Made by a program: the position numbers and the translations under genes. Positions 34,232-42,990 of a DNA stretch of 64,000 nt are shown here, piece by piece; within the stretch, counting starts at the first letter, position 1; every line of letters begins with the position of its first letter. Below the pieces are notes generated by a model. The model did not search any database. It saw only the letters and a list, made by a program, of their open reading frames with translations, and was not told the origin of the DNA. This stretch comes from Paenibacillus sp. FSL H8-0332 (GTDB taxonomy: Bacteria; Bacillota; Bacilli; Paenibacillales; Paenibacillaceae). The stretch spans positions 4,464,001 through 4,528,000 of the forward strand of contig NZ_CP150145.1 in NCBI RefSeq assembly GCF_037963835.1, written 5' to 3'.

Positions 34232-34663
34232 TTACGCTTCTACGATTTCAACGGTCGTCATCTTGTCGCGGCCTTTGAAAGCGTCAACCAGATCCATGCC
34301 TTCAACCACTTTACCGAATACAGTGTGTACTCCGTCCAGGTGCGGCTGTGGAGCGTAAGCGATATAGAACTGGCTTCCGCCTGTGTTCTTGCCGGCATGG
34401 GCCATAGCCAGGGAGCCGCGCTCGTGCTTATTCGGGTTGATCTCGCAGTTGATTGTGTAGCCAGGACCGCCAGTGCCTGTTCCGTTAGGGCAGCCGCCTT
34501 GTGCTACGAAGCCTGGAATCACGCGGTGGAACAACAATCCGTTGTAGAAGCCGTCTTTTGCCAGCTTCTCAAAGTTTGCTACTGTATTAGGCGCATCCTG
34601 ATCGAACAAATCGATCAGCACAACGCCGCCGTTTTCGAGTGTAACTTTCGCTTGCTTAGTCAT
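34232..34663 (-). CDS. ppiB: Cyclophilin-type peptidyl-prolyl cis-trans isomerase
   Basis: This 143-residue cytoplasmic cyclophilin assists folding by isomerising prolyl bonds. It contains FHRVIPGFVAQGGCPNGTGTGGPGY (catalytic Phe, Arg and Gln), GSLAMAHAG and HLDGVHTVFGKV. The start at 34663 follows AAAGGGG; the upstream open frame to 34864 is not supported. The lysA-ppiB order downstream of spoVAF is the same as in B. subtilis. Confidence 0.95.
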   Translation of the reverse strand: MTKQAKVTLENGGVVLIDLFDQDAPNTVANFEKLAKDGFYNGLLFHRVIPGFVAQGGCPNGTGTGGPGYTINCEINPNKHERGSLAMAHAGKNTGGSQFYIAYAPQPHLDGVHTVFGKVVEGMDLVDAFKGRDKMTTVEIVEA

Positions 34664-34743
34664 ATGTAAATGACCCCTTTCGAAATGACAGATGTAGAAC
34701 ACTTTTATTAGTTTACTATGAAACGGAGCACAAAGCAAAGCAA

Positions 34744-34760
34744 GCGGGAAGTCTTCCCGC
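34744..34760 (-). terminator. Hairpin between lysA and ppiB
   Basis: GCGGGAAGTCTTCCCGC is a perfect palindrome, followed on the minus strand by TTGCTTTGCTTTG. It may be a weak terminator or processing site after lysA. Confidence 0.45.
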
Positions 34761-34790
34761 CTGCCGTTATAGCACAACCCTATAGTCTTC

Positions 34791-36125
34791 TTATTTTGTA
34801 ACAGCCTGTTTGGCAATCCGTGCAGGCACGATATCATTGGCAACAATGTCCTGATGGGACTCACGGCGTACGACCAGATCGCTCTGCCCGTTCTGCACGA
34901 ACACTACTGCCGGACGGCGGATACGGTTGTAGTTACTGGCCATGGAGTAATTGTAGGCGCCTGTGCAAGCCACAGCCAGCAAATCGCCGCTCTCCACCTT
35001 AGGCAGCTCAACATCCCAGATCAGCATATCGCCGCTCTCGCAGCATTTGCCGGCGATGGATACCTTCTCCACGTTAGGCTCAGTCGCACGGCTTGCCAGC
35101 AGCGCTTCGTACTTGGATTCATACAGGGCCGGACGCGGATTATCTGTCATGCCGCCGTCAACGGCTACATATTTGCGCACACCCGGAATTTCCTTGCTGG
35201 TTCCAACCGTGTACAGGGTCGTTCCGGCATCCCCTACGATACTGCGGCCCGGCTCCACCCAGATCTGCGGCAGCGAATCGTTAATGCCAGTGAAGTGGGT
35301 CTTCACTGCATCTGTGATGGCTGCGACATATTCGGATACCTGCAGCGGCGTGTCGCCGTCCACATAACGGATTCCAAAGCCTCCGCCCAGGTTGACTACA
35401 GGGAAGCTGATTCCCAGCTCTTCCTTGACGGTACGGGTGAATTCGGCGATACGTTCAACGGCAAGCTGGAAGCCTTCAGTCTCAAAAATCTGCGATCCGA
35501 TATGCGAATGTACGCCAAGCAGGTTAAGATTGGCCAAGCTATCGGCCAGGCTGACCGCTTCACGGGCCGAGCCGTTGCCGATATCGAAGCCGAATTTGGA
35601 GTCAGTCTGTCCTGTGGAAGCATAGGCATGGTGGGCATGGGCTTCAACCCCAGGCGTAACGCGGAGCAGAATATTAACAGTCACTTCTCTGCGGGCCGCA
35701 ATGGACTGAAGCAGCCGAAGCTCTACCAAATTATCGGCAACAAAGCAGCCAATGCCTGCATCGATCGCCATCTCAATCTCGTCCGGTGTCTTATTATTGC
35801 CGTGGAAATGAATACGTTCTGCCGGGAAACCGGCTTGCAGCGCAGTATACAGCTCTCCATCGGAGACAACATCCAGCGATAGCCCTTCCTCATCCGCAAG
35901 CCGGCACATCGCCATCGTCGAGAACGCCTTGCTGGCATAAGCCACCTGGAACCCGAGACCGGAAGCTCTAAAAGCGTCCATGTATTCGCGGCAGCGGCGG
36001 CGGACCAATTGCTCGTCCACTATATATAGCGGTGTCCCATACTCCGCTTTCAATTCGGTTACATCACATCCGCCGATCTCCAAATGCCCTGCATCATTGA
36101 TTCGGCTCGTCCCGTGTAAAAACAT
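34791..36125 (-). CDS. lysA: Diaminopimelate decarboxylase
   Basis: This 444-residue PLP enzyme converts meso-diaminopimelate to L-lysine, the last lysine step. The PLP lysine is in VAYASKAFSTMAM. Other landmarks are the HFHGNNK segment, GVHSHIGSQIF, the glycine-rich LGGGFGIRY and the C-terminal GKCCESGDML with the active-site Cys. The start at 36125 is eight bases after GGAGG. Spore formers need diaminopimelate for cortex, which fits the position next to spoVA genes. Confidence 0.96.
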   Translation of the reverse strand: MFLHGTSRINDAGHLEIGGCDVTELKAEYGTPLYIVDEQLVRRRCREYMDAFRASGLGFQVAYASKAFSTMAMCRLADEEGLSLDVVSDGELYTALQAGFPAERIHFHGNNKTPDEIEMAIDAGIGCFVADNLVELRLLQSIAARREVTVNILLRVTPGVEAHAHHAYASTGQTDSKFGFDIGNGSAREAVSLADSLANLNLLGVHSHIGSQIFETEGFQLAVERIAEFTRTVKEELGISFPVVNLGGGFGIRYVDGDTPLQVSEYVAAITDAVKTHFTGINDSLPQIWVEPGRSIVGDAGTTLYTVGTSKEIPGVRKYVAVDGGMTDNPRPALYESKYEALLASRATEPNVEKVSIAGKCCESGDMLIWDVELPKVESGDLLAVACTGAYNYSMASNYNRIRRPAVVFVQNGQSDLVVRRESHQDIVANDIVPARIAKQAVTK

Positions 36126-36317
36126 TGCGCAGTCCTCCAATTTCTGTGGAATAATCCGTTCCACCCTGTCTAGTATATGATTTGTAGCCCCGATGCGTTC
36201 CTGAAACAGGTGCTCAGAATACAGATCCGGCTTATTGCGGGGCTGTTCAGTATATTCAGTATAACAGACAGAGGGAACACCATTGAATGGACTTTTTTGC
36301 AGTTGATTTGTATTTTC

Positions 36318-38912
36318 CTACGACTTGCGCGGGGCTTCCTTATTCTCAGGCATCCGGGTGTTATCTCTTGTTTTGTTGAAGGATGGCCTTGTTTTGGAGC
36401 TGAGCACCGGCTGGCGCAGGAGGATCTCCGCCATGGCTTTTGCATTAAATGGTATAAACGGCCACATGTATGGGGAGTTATACGAACGGTGTGTGGTCAG
36501 CAGCACCACCAGCAGTGTCGTCCCGATCATGAAGCCGGGGATGCCATAGGCAGCCACCGCCAGCAGCAGCGCAAGCCTGACAATCCGGTTGGCCAGCCCC
36601 AGCTCGTAGCTCGGCGTAGCAAACATCCCGATGGAGGCCACCGCCATATAGAGCACCACTTCATTGACAAACAGCCCAGTCTGTACGGCGATATCCCCGA
36701 CCAGAATGGCAGCGATCAGCCCCATCGCGGAGCCGAGCGGCGTCGGTGTATGCACCGCAGCCATCCGCAGCAGGTCTACCCCGAGCTCAACGATCAGGAA
36801 CTGGGCAATGAGCGGGAGATTGGCTGATTTTTGCGGACCGATGAAATCAAGCATGCCCGGCTTAAGCTCCGGATGAAGCACCATCAGCATCCACAGCGGA
36901 AGCAGGAACATCGATGCAAAGATCCCGATGAAGCGGACCCAGCGGAGATAAGTCCCCATAAAAGGCGTCTGGCGGTTCTCTTCCGCATGCTGGCAGAGAT
37001 CAAAAAACGTCGTCGGCAGCACCATCACACTCGGGGAAGTATCGACAAACACAACCACCCGGCCCTCCAGCAGATGGGAAGCGACAATATCCGGCCGTTC
37101 CGAATAACGGACCAGCGGATAGGGGTTCCAGCCGCCGCCGACAATCGCTTCCTCCAGCTGCTTGTCCGCCAGGGGAATGCCGTCGAGATTGACGCTTTTC
37201 AGCTTATCGGTAACGGCCTGCACCTGGGTCTTGTCCACGATATCATCGATGTAGGCCAAACACACATCTGTCCGGGTCCGCCGTCCGATCTGGTGCATCT
37301 CCAGCTTCAGCCCCGGGTCGCGGATACGTCTTCTAACCAGAGCCACGTTGCTTAGCAGTGTCTCTGTGAAGCCGTCCCGCGATCCGCGGACCACCCGCTC
37401 AATCGACGGCTCATCCGGACTACGGGATGGGTACGAGCGGGTATCCATAATAATAACCTGGGATTCCCCTTCAATGAAGAACGCGCTCATGCCGGATAAC
37501 ACCTTGTTGATGCTCTCGCTGAACAGCTCACCTTTCTCTACCTGGACATGGGGAATATACTCGCTCATGAAGCTTGCGAACACATCACTTGATACATGAT
37601 CAGGGGTCAGATACGTCAGGCGCTTCAGAATTTCATCGATAATCGTATCCTTCGCGAACCCGCTGATGCAGAGCAGAGCAGCGCGTTTTCCGCCAAAGGA
37701 CATTTCCCTGAACACAATATCGAAGGATGAGCCCAGCCCAAGCACCTCGGTCAGTGTATTCTTAGCATCCGCAAGGGATTTCGGGATCTTGTCATTGCCT
37801 TGCCAATACGTAATCGACTGCTCCAGGGAATCAGAGCGTTCATTGTCCCGTTTCTGTTGCAGAGGGTCCTTGGGCTTGCTGGCAGAATCCGCTCCCTGCC
37901 CGGCTTTGGCCTTCTTAGGGGCGGACTGCTTGGGGGCAGACTGCTTCGGCTGCTGGGTTTGACCAGCTTCCTGATCGTCCTCCAGATCCTCAGACTCTTC
38001 ATCATCTCCAAATAATCTGGCAAAAAAGCCTTTGTGACTCTTATCCTGCGTCTGCGCCCCCAGCTCGTCCGAGGTCTCCATCTCTTGTGACGAGCTTCCG
38101 CCGTTTTCATTGGTTCCCTGTCCCGCGCCGGACTCCGCAGCTGAATTATCCGTTCCCGAATTATCTGTCCCTGAATTATCTTCACCAGTCTGCGCTGCTC
38201 CGGTCTGCTCGGGTGTGCCGGCACCTTCGGAATCCGCTGATTCCGGGCCTGCAACACCGGCGGAGGCAGAATCTCCTGAAATATTCGCTTCTTGCTGCGA
38301 GTCGTCTGCTGCCTGGTCTCCGGTACCGGATTCCGCAGACTTCTCCTCCGGCTGGCCGGACTTGCCCAGTTCATCCGCAGCTTCCATCTCCTGATTCTTT
38401 GATCCGTCCATATTCGCGGAGCCATCCCCGGCTTGCTCCTCCGGCCCGGAATCATCGCCGAACAGACTGCTGAAGAACCCTTTGATGCCTCCGCCGGACG
38501 ATTCCTGATCGTCTGTGCTATCGGCAGCGGCATCGTCCTCGGTGCTGGCCCCAGCATCTCCAGCCGCTGCGTTCTTACCGCCGCTATCCTCACTTTCTCC
38601 AGACGCAGCATCTTTCCCGCCACCAGCCCCGCCATCTCCAGATGCAGCGTTCTTACCGCTGCTATCCTCACCTTCTCCAGTTGCTGCGTTCTTACCGCCA
38701 CTATCAGACGGAGCAACATCCAGGCCAGATGGGCTTTCCTGCCCCCCCTCAATCGGGCGCGTCACCGCACCCAGCTCCGCTGACGCCTCCAGTTCCTGAC
38801 CCCGGCCACTCTGAGCCGCCGGTTGCTCTTCCTGCTCCGGCGACTTCTGCTGCGCAGAACGGTCTTGCTTGTTATCCGACTCTACCTGATCACCGCTATG
38901 AATATACCTCAC
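36318..38912 (-). CDS. spoVAF: SpoVAF / GerA-family spore membrane protein with a long disordered N-terminus
   Basis: This 864-residue protein has a C-terminal ~490 residues (from about 365) forming a GerA-type domain. Its landmarks are SLEQSITYWQGN, ERVVRGSRDGFTETL, RVVVFVDTSPSVMVLPTTFFD and about five membrane segments, the size of SpoVAF elsewhere. Residues 1-360 are acidic and Gly/Ser/Ala-rich. Within them are four tandem 13-residue units centred on GGKNAA (Lys74, 87, 100, 113), three QE(L/M)ExxxELG motifs (39, 174, 276) and two GFFxxLFGDD motifs (145, 295). The GTG start follows AAAGGGGG, 13 bases after spoVAB. It belongs to the SpoVA complex associated with dipicolinate movement and germination; the N-terminal extension has no known role. 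Confidence 0.9.
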   Translation of the reverse strand: MRYIHSGDQVESDNKQDRSAQQKSPEQEEQPAAQSGRGQELEASAELGAVTRPIEGGQESPSGLDVAPSDSGGKNAATGEGEDSSGKNAASGDGGAGGGKDAASGESEDSGGKNAAAGDAGASTEDDAAADSTDDQESSGGGIKGFFSSLFGDDSGPEEQAGDGSANMDGSKNQEMEAADELGKSGQPEEKSAESGTGDQAADDSQQEANISGDSASAGVAGPESADSEGAGTPEQTGAAQTGEDNSGTDNSGTDNSAAESGAGQGTNENGGSSSQEMETSDELGAQTQDKSHKGFFARLFGDDEESEDLEDDQEAGQTQQPKQSAPKQSAPKKAKAGQGADSASKPKDPLQQKRDNERSDSLEQSITYWQGNDKIPKSLADAKNTLTEVLGLGSSFDIVFREMSFGGKRAALLCISGFAKDTIIDEILKRLTYLTPDHVSSDVFASFMSEYIPHVQVEKGELFSESINKVLSGMSAFFIEGESQVIIMDTRSYPSRSPDEPSIERVVRGSRDGFTETLLSNVALVRRRIRDPGLKLEMHQIGRRTRTDVCLAYIDDIVDKTQVQAVTDKLKSVNLDGIPLADKQLEEAIVGGGWNPYPLVRYSERPDIVASHLLEGRVVVFVDTSPSVMVLPTTFFDLCQHAEENRQTPFMGTYLRWVRFIGIFASMFLLPLWMLMVLHPELKPGMLDFIGPQKSANLPLIAQFLIVELGVDLLRMAAVHTPTPLGSAMGLIAAILVGDIAVQTGLFVNEVVLYMAVASIGMFATPSYELGLANRIVRLALLLAVAAYGIPGFMIGTTLLVVLLTTHRSYNSPYMWPFIPFNAKAMAEILLRQPVLSSKTRPSFNKTRDNTRMPENKEAPRKS
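38544..38699 (-). repeat. 39-bp x 4 in-frame tandem repeat in spoVAF
   Basis: The four units encode GGKNAATGEGEDS, SGKNAASGDGGAG, GGKDAASGESEDS and GGKNAAAGDAGAS (residues 73-124 approximately). DNA identity between units is high but imperfect. Such repeats can vary in copy number between strains. Confidence 0.75.
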
Positions 38913-38925
38913 TCTCTAGCCCCCT

Positions 38926-39351
38926 TTACTGTCGATATACAAACCAGTCGAACAACGAGCCTGCCACTTTGCCGCATACCATCGCCATTAAGAGACCAAG
39001 CAGCAGATGGGTCATATGCAGACGTTTGGCCAGGATCGGCAGGACATTGAGCACCTCCGTCAGAGCAGCAGCCAGCATGCCGATGAATATGCCGTTGAAC
39101 AGGCCTACTCCCAGCTCAATCAGCGGGCCCGCCGCCATTTTCCAGTTCCAGAAGTCGCTAACTGTCCCCAGCAGGGAACCGCCGACCATCGCTCCCTCAT
39201 ACCAATGAACCTTGTCATAGGAGGAGGTGAGCTGTGCCAGCCGGGGGATGATATCCAGCACTACGAATAGCGCGATCACCCCGCCGCCCACCGCAATTCC
39301 CCCGGCAATCCCGAGCAGCAGATGAAGTCCGAGCGACAGCGGTGCCGTCAT
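38926..39351 (-). CDS. spoVAB: Stage V sporulation protein AB
   Basis: This 141-residue membrane protein has four hydrophobic segments, beginning LGLHLLLGIAGGIAVGGGVIALF and including the DIIPRLAQLT motif conserved in SpoVAB. It overlaps the spoVAA stop by four bases (ATGA) and precedes spoVAF by 13 bases. In B. subtilis it is part of the seven-gene SigG-controlled spoVA operon. Confidence 0.92.
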   Translation of the reverse strand: MTAPLSLGLHLLLGIAGGIAVGGGVIALFVVLDIIPRLAQLTSSYDKVHWYEGAMVGGSLLGTVSDFWNWKMAAGPLIELGVGLFNGIFIGMLAAALTEVLNVLPILAKRLHMTHLLLGLLMAMVCGKVAGSLFDWFVYRQ

Positions 39352-40013
39352 GCGCCCCCCTCCCGGCTGCCGGGTGCTTCGTCACTGCGGCGTTTCATTT
39401 TGCGGTACTCCTCGTTGATTACATATTGATCGATATTCTTCTGATACAGGAACATTTCCACCTCAAGGGGAGTCGGCTCCTCATTCCATTTCTTTTTGAA
39501 CAAATGATTGAAAAAAATCACCATCCCAAACCCAATGCCCAGCGAATAGGCGATCTGAAACAGATAAGGATGCTCGTCCCTGCGGCCGGTCAGCATCTCT
39601 ACAATCCGGATCTGTACCTCCAGCATGCTGACATCAGCATGGAAATTCATAATCGTCAGCGCCGAGCCGAAGAACAGCAGCAGCCAGACCAGAACGAACA
39701 GGGCAATAGAAGGTTTTGCAGCCGTTGCCGGACCTTCAATCTGTACAATGGTGCGGCCTTCGCCAATCGGCTGAATCTCCGCATCGGGGTACACCTCCTG
39801 AATCCGCGGAATGACGGTCAGCAGATCAATCAGGATCAGATTGCCGTCATTCTCCTGCGGCTGAAGCACAAGCAGTGAATACAGCGGCTCCCGCCAATGC
39901 GGCTCGGTGATCAGATAAGCAACATCGCGCAGCAACACCCCCTTGCCCTTGGGCACCGTCACCCGGTTCTTAAGCTGGATATACACGGCCGGAGCCGGGG
40001 GGTCAGTGTTCAT
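39348..40013 (-). CDS. spoVAA: Stage V sporulation protein AA
   Basis: This 221-residue protein has an N-terminal soluble part (VYIQLKNRVTVPKGKGVLLRDVAYL and EIQPIGEGRTIVQI) and two membrane segments (FVLVWLLLFFGSALTIMNF; FQIAYSLGIGFGMVIFFNHLF), matching SpoVAA. The start at 40013 is eight bases after AGGAGG. It is the first gene of a spoVAA-AB-AF operon and has a SigG-like promoter upstream. Confidence 0.9.
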   Translation of the reverse strand: MNTDPPAPAVYIQLKNRVTVPKGKGVLLRDVAYLITEPHWREPLYSLLVLQPQENDGNLILIDLLTVIPRIQEVYPDAEIQPIGEGRTIVQIEGPATAAKPSIALFVLVWLLLFFGSALTIMNFHADVSMLEVQIRIVEMLTGRRDEHPYLFQIAYSLGIGFGMVIFFNHLFKKKWNEEPTPLEVEMFLYQKNIDQYVINEEYRKMKRRSDEAPGSREGGA

Positions 40014-40067
40014 CTGCGGGGCCTCCTTAAGCTCAGGTATGAAGCGGTAATGCAGCAAGAATAACGG

Positions 40068-40097
40068 TAGTATGGGAAAAAAGGCTTATTTTTACTC
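40068..40097 (-). promoter_or_regulatory. Candidate SigG promoter of the spoVA operon
   Basis: On the minus strand GAGTA (40097-40093), an 18-base spacer and CATACTA (40074-40068). CATACTA is the SigG -10 consensus and GAGTA is one base from GAATA. Control of spoVA by SigG is established in B. subtilis. Confidence 0.55.
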
Positions 40098-40201
40098 TTC
40101 CCCTGCGCAATTCATCGTGATTAAGCAGGATCACCGAAACTTTTCCTGCACCAGCGCCGTCTATAATTACAGTTATTTACACTGAGAGGATGGAAGTTCA
40201 T

Positions 40202-41374
40202 ATGAGAAAAGCACTGCATCAATCCTTACGGATGGTTCTATCTGCCTCTATGCTTCTGGCATTCGCCGCGCCGTTTACAGCACATGCTGCCGAGAAGATT
40301 GAAGTATACGATTCCTATGCCAATAAGAGCAGCAATGTTCAGCTGTATTCAGTGAGTCAAGTGGAAGGGAACCAGTTCATCAACGCCGTTATTGCGCAGC
40401 AGCCGGATGGGACATATAGTAAATGGCCGGAGGCTTTTCAACATTTCCGGAAGTATGACAGCGGGAACTTGCAGTTAACGGGGATGGATGATCCGGAGCA
40501 AGCCTATGTATACGATACGCAGAGCCAGTCCATTATGCGCAAAAGCGAATACGCCATCTCCCCTGACGGCCGCTGGGGTTATTTGGAGCGTTCCCGTTAT
40601 GGTTGGCAGCCAGGGGATGTACCAGGCAGAGGGTATACCGCAAAATTCAATGATCAATATCTGAGAAATACGGCGACTGGAAAAGTATCCGTCTATTATT
40701 CTACTCAGCAGTACTACAATGCACGGTGGATGAACCAGCACATGCTGCTTGAGAACGGATATAATGAGGCCGCGAAGCAGAATGTGATTAGCACGTATGA
40801 TCCGTCCACAGGAACGCGGCAGGAGCTGCTGAAGGGAACCTTGAACAACTTAAACTTGTCGAAGGGACTGCTGCAATATGTCAAAAACGAGCCCAAACGC
40901 CTCCCCTGGATCTACAATCTGAAGGACGGATCGTCACGGCTGGTCAAAGACACCCGCGAGCTTGAAGCCTTGTTCCCTGCCCCTCCATCTTCCAGACCAG
41001 AAGTCTCTTTCCCTAAGGATATGGCGCTGATGGACCTGCCGGTCACTGACATGCCCATCACCTTAACCTATGAACACAACCTGAACCTGGACGGGAAAAG
41101 TGTCGATGTATCCACCGTATTCACTAAGGGCGGACAAGAGTGGATACCAGTGAAGCCGCTTGCTGCGGCACTTGGCTGGAAGATCGAAGTGATGAACCTC
41201 AGCGCAACCGGCGATCCTTCTGCCGCTTATATCTATAAAATTACAAACGGCAGCAAGGATACTATCCTTACGCCTGTGAACAGCTTCAATTCAGCAAGCA
41301 GGCTGTATATCACACCGGCGCAGATCAAGGAGCTTGGGTATAAGAGCATCCAGGTCACTCCTTATCTGAAATAA
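40202..41374 (+). CDS. Secreted protein of unknown function with a copper-amine-oxidase-N-like tail
   Basis: This 390-residue protein has a clear signal peptide (MRKALHQSLRMVLSASMLLAFAAPFTAHAA). The middle has Tyr/Trp-rich segments (ISPDGRWGYLERSRYGW) reminiscent of beta-propeller or WG-type repeats, but I cannot assign a family. The last ~80 residues (DGKSVDVSTVFTKGGQEWIPVKPLAAALGWKIE) resemble the stalk domain found in many Paenibacillus wall-associated proteins. The start is at 40202, after GAGAGG. A single gene with its own terminator. Confidence 0.7.
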   Translation: MRKALHQSLRMVLSASMLLAFAAPFTAHAAEKIEVYDSYANKSSNVQLYSVSQVEGNQFINAVIAQQPDGTYSKWPEAFQHFRKYDSGNLQLTGMDDPEQAYVYDTQSQSIMRKSEYAISPDGRWGYLERSRYGWQPGDVPGRGYTAKFNDQYLRNTATGKVSVYYSTQQYYNARWMNQHMLLENGYNEAAKQNVISTYDPSTGTRQELLKGTLNNLNLSKGLLQYVKNEPKRLPWIYNLKDGSSRLVKDTRELEALFPAPPSSRPEVSFPKDMALMDLPVTDMPITLTYEHNLNLDGKSVDVSTVFTKGGQEWIPVKPLAAALGWKIEVMNLSATGDPSAAYIYKITNGSKDTILTPVNSFNSASRLYITPAQIKELGYKSIQVTPYLK

Positions 41375-41414
41375 AATCACTCCAGTGGCGGACCCTTGCC
41401 AGTCTGCTATACAA

Positions 41415-41463
41415 CAAAGAGGATGTTCCCGGACGGCGCGGCCGTATAGGAACATCCTCTTTG
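41415..41463. terminator. Bidirectional terminator between the secreted protein and the EamA gene
   Basis: CAAAGAGGATGTTCC (41415-41429) and GGAACATCCTCTTTG (41449-41463) are perfect 15-base arms, with an inner CGGCC stem. Confidence 0.82.
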
Positions 41464-41518
41464 ATTGTGATGCGCTGGGTCCTGGGGCCTTAACCCCTCA
41501 GACTGTAGCGCTACGAAG

Positions 41519-42481
41519 TTAATTCTGTTTGGCCGGCTGGAGCTGATCCCTCTGTTGACTGGAGATAAAGAACAGGGCCATCCAGATCAAGGCGAAGCCG
41601 ACAATCTGCGGCAGGGTCACAAGCTGCCGATATACCACCCAGTTAATCAGAATACCGGTCATCGGGAAGCTGAGTTCGGCCAGGGTTGCTACCGAAGCTT
41701 TGGTCGTGTTCAGTCCCTTGTAGTAGAGCAGCATGCTGAGCAGTCCGGGCAGCAGCGCCTGCAGCAGCAGGTTAATGGCAACTGCCGCCGAGCCGCTAAC
41801 TCCGCCGCTCATCTGCCACGGGGCGCCTTCCATGCTTGTAATCACAAACAGTAACGGGAGCGCAAGAATGAAGCGCAAGGAGGTTACCGTCTCATATTTC
41901 ATCGAGCCCAGCAGATAACGGCCCATGACTGTAGAGCCGCCCCACAAGGCGGCAGCGCCCAGCGCCATCAGGCTTCCTACGCCCATGAAGCTGTTCACAT
42001 GACCGAAGGGAATCGTCCAGCCGAAGGTCAGCAGGTAGGTTCCGGCCAGTGCAACGATAAGCAGCGGTGCAAAATTGCGTGGCAGGCGTTCTTTTAGAAT
42101 AACAGCGGCAAGACCAATGGCGAACAAGGGCTGAAGCTTTTGGAGCAGCAGCACAGCATTGAAGTCTCCGCTGGATAAGGCCTTGGTGAACAGAATGGTC
42201 GCTACGGCTGATCCGCCCCACGATACAACAAGCAGTGCTGCGGCCTGGCGCAAACGGATACCCTTCAGCTCCGCGCGGGTGCGCCACATTACCGGGGCAG
42301 CCACCAGGAAGAGCACAACATGCTCAAGCAGTACTATCTGGGACGAAGTCAGGGATTTCAGCAGGATAATGCGGAACAGCGGGTCAACTCCCCATAAGGC
42401 CGCCCCCAGAACCACCAGCCAGAATCCGCTGCGCACCGGTGCGGTACGCATGCCTTGGGATGAAGCAGATACATTACTCAT
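41519..42481 (-). CDS. EamA/DMT-family transporter, likely flavin (riboflavin) permease
   Basis: This 320-residue membrane protein has about ten hydrophobic segments arranged as two EamA repeats (about 15-150 and 170-305). LWGVDPLFRIILLKSLTSSQIVLLEH is in the first and MALGAAALWGGSTVMGRY starts the second. The superfamily covers many metabolites. The FMN riboswitch and terminator directly upstream strongly suggest a riboflavin or flavin-precursor importer, comparable in logic to the RibN group of proteobacteria. AAGGAG precedes the start. Substrate assignment is inference from regulation. Confidence 0.85.
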   Translation of the reverse strand: MSNVSASSQGMRTAPVRSGFWLVVLGAALWGVDPLFRIILLKSLTSSQIVLLEHVVLFLVAAPVMWRTRAELKGIRLRQAAALLVVSWGGSAVATILFTKALSSGDFNAVLLLQKLQPLFAIGLAAVILKERLPRNFAPLLIVALAGTYLLTFGWTIPFGHVNSFMGVGSLMALGAAALWGGSTVMGRYLLGSMKYETVTSLRFILALPLLFVITSMEGAPWQMSGGVSGSAAVAINLLLQALLPGLLSMLLYYKGLNTTKASVATLAELSFPMTGILINWVVYRQLVTLPQIVGFALIWMALFFISSQQRDQLQPAKQN

Positions 42482-42521
42482 CTTTCATTCTCCTTGTCGA
42501 TACAAACCCTCGATAGAGACC

Positions 42522-42566
42522 AAAAACCCCCATGTCTCCTGTGAACAGGACAAACATCGGGGGTTG
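42522..42566 (-). terminator. FMN-riboswitch terminator upstream of the EamA transporter
   Basis: On the minus strand AACCCCCGATGT pairs with ACATGGGGGTT around an inner CCTGT/ACAGG stem, followed by TTTTTGG. Confidence 0.85.
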
Positions 42567-42614
42567 TTATCAATAAAGACATGCGGAATAGACCCCGCCC
42601 GCCTTTATCTTATG

Positions 42615-42752
42615 ATCCTCTCCCATCCGGACTTTACCGTCGGCTCTGGATTGTCACCAGATCAGTCGCTTCCTCTTGTGATAGAGTAACGAGTCGCGGG
42701 CTTAGTTCTCACGAACATCACCGCCGGTCAGGAATTTCACCTTACCCCGAGA
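42615..42752 (-). ncRNA. Second FMN riboswitch (RFN element)
   Basis: On the minus strand the blocks occur in order: GGGGTAAGGTGAAATTCCTG, ACCGGCGGTGATG, AGCCCGCGA, GATCTGGTGACAATCCAGAG, and CCGACGGTAAAGTCCGGATG. The last is the signature FMN-aptamer 3' segment. A terminator follows about 50 bases later, then the EamA gene. Confidence 0.95.
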
Positions 42753-42990
42753 ATCTTGTATTCTGTTATTATTTTCACAATCCCAGAATACCTCTGATTC
42801 TTGATTTCGTCCAGTATTTTATGAAAACATTCATTATATTTCATTGAGCAATCATTAAAAAAGTCATTCTGGCAACCAAATCCGTGTACTGCAGCCAGGT
42901 TCTGGATCGTTTGGCAGAAACGGCGGCGTGCGCTACACTATAGTATGAGCAATAATCATCCCTAATATAGAGAATTATTTGGAGGTTATC

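Noticed and set aside
34854..35882. Open frame of 342 codons antisense to lysA
   Set aside because: It overlaps the full conserved lysA coding region and has no family features.
38544..38699. Short regular repeats suggesting a CRISPR array
   Set aside because: The units are 39 bp, contiguous without unique spacers, and encode in-frame 13-residue repeats of SpoVAF.
37751..38752. Open frame of 333 codons in another frame of the spoVAF N-terminal region
   Set aside because: Same strand, alternative frame in low-complexity DNA. The product is Arg/Pro-rich nonsense, while the spoVAF frame joins the GerA domain and has a good start site.
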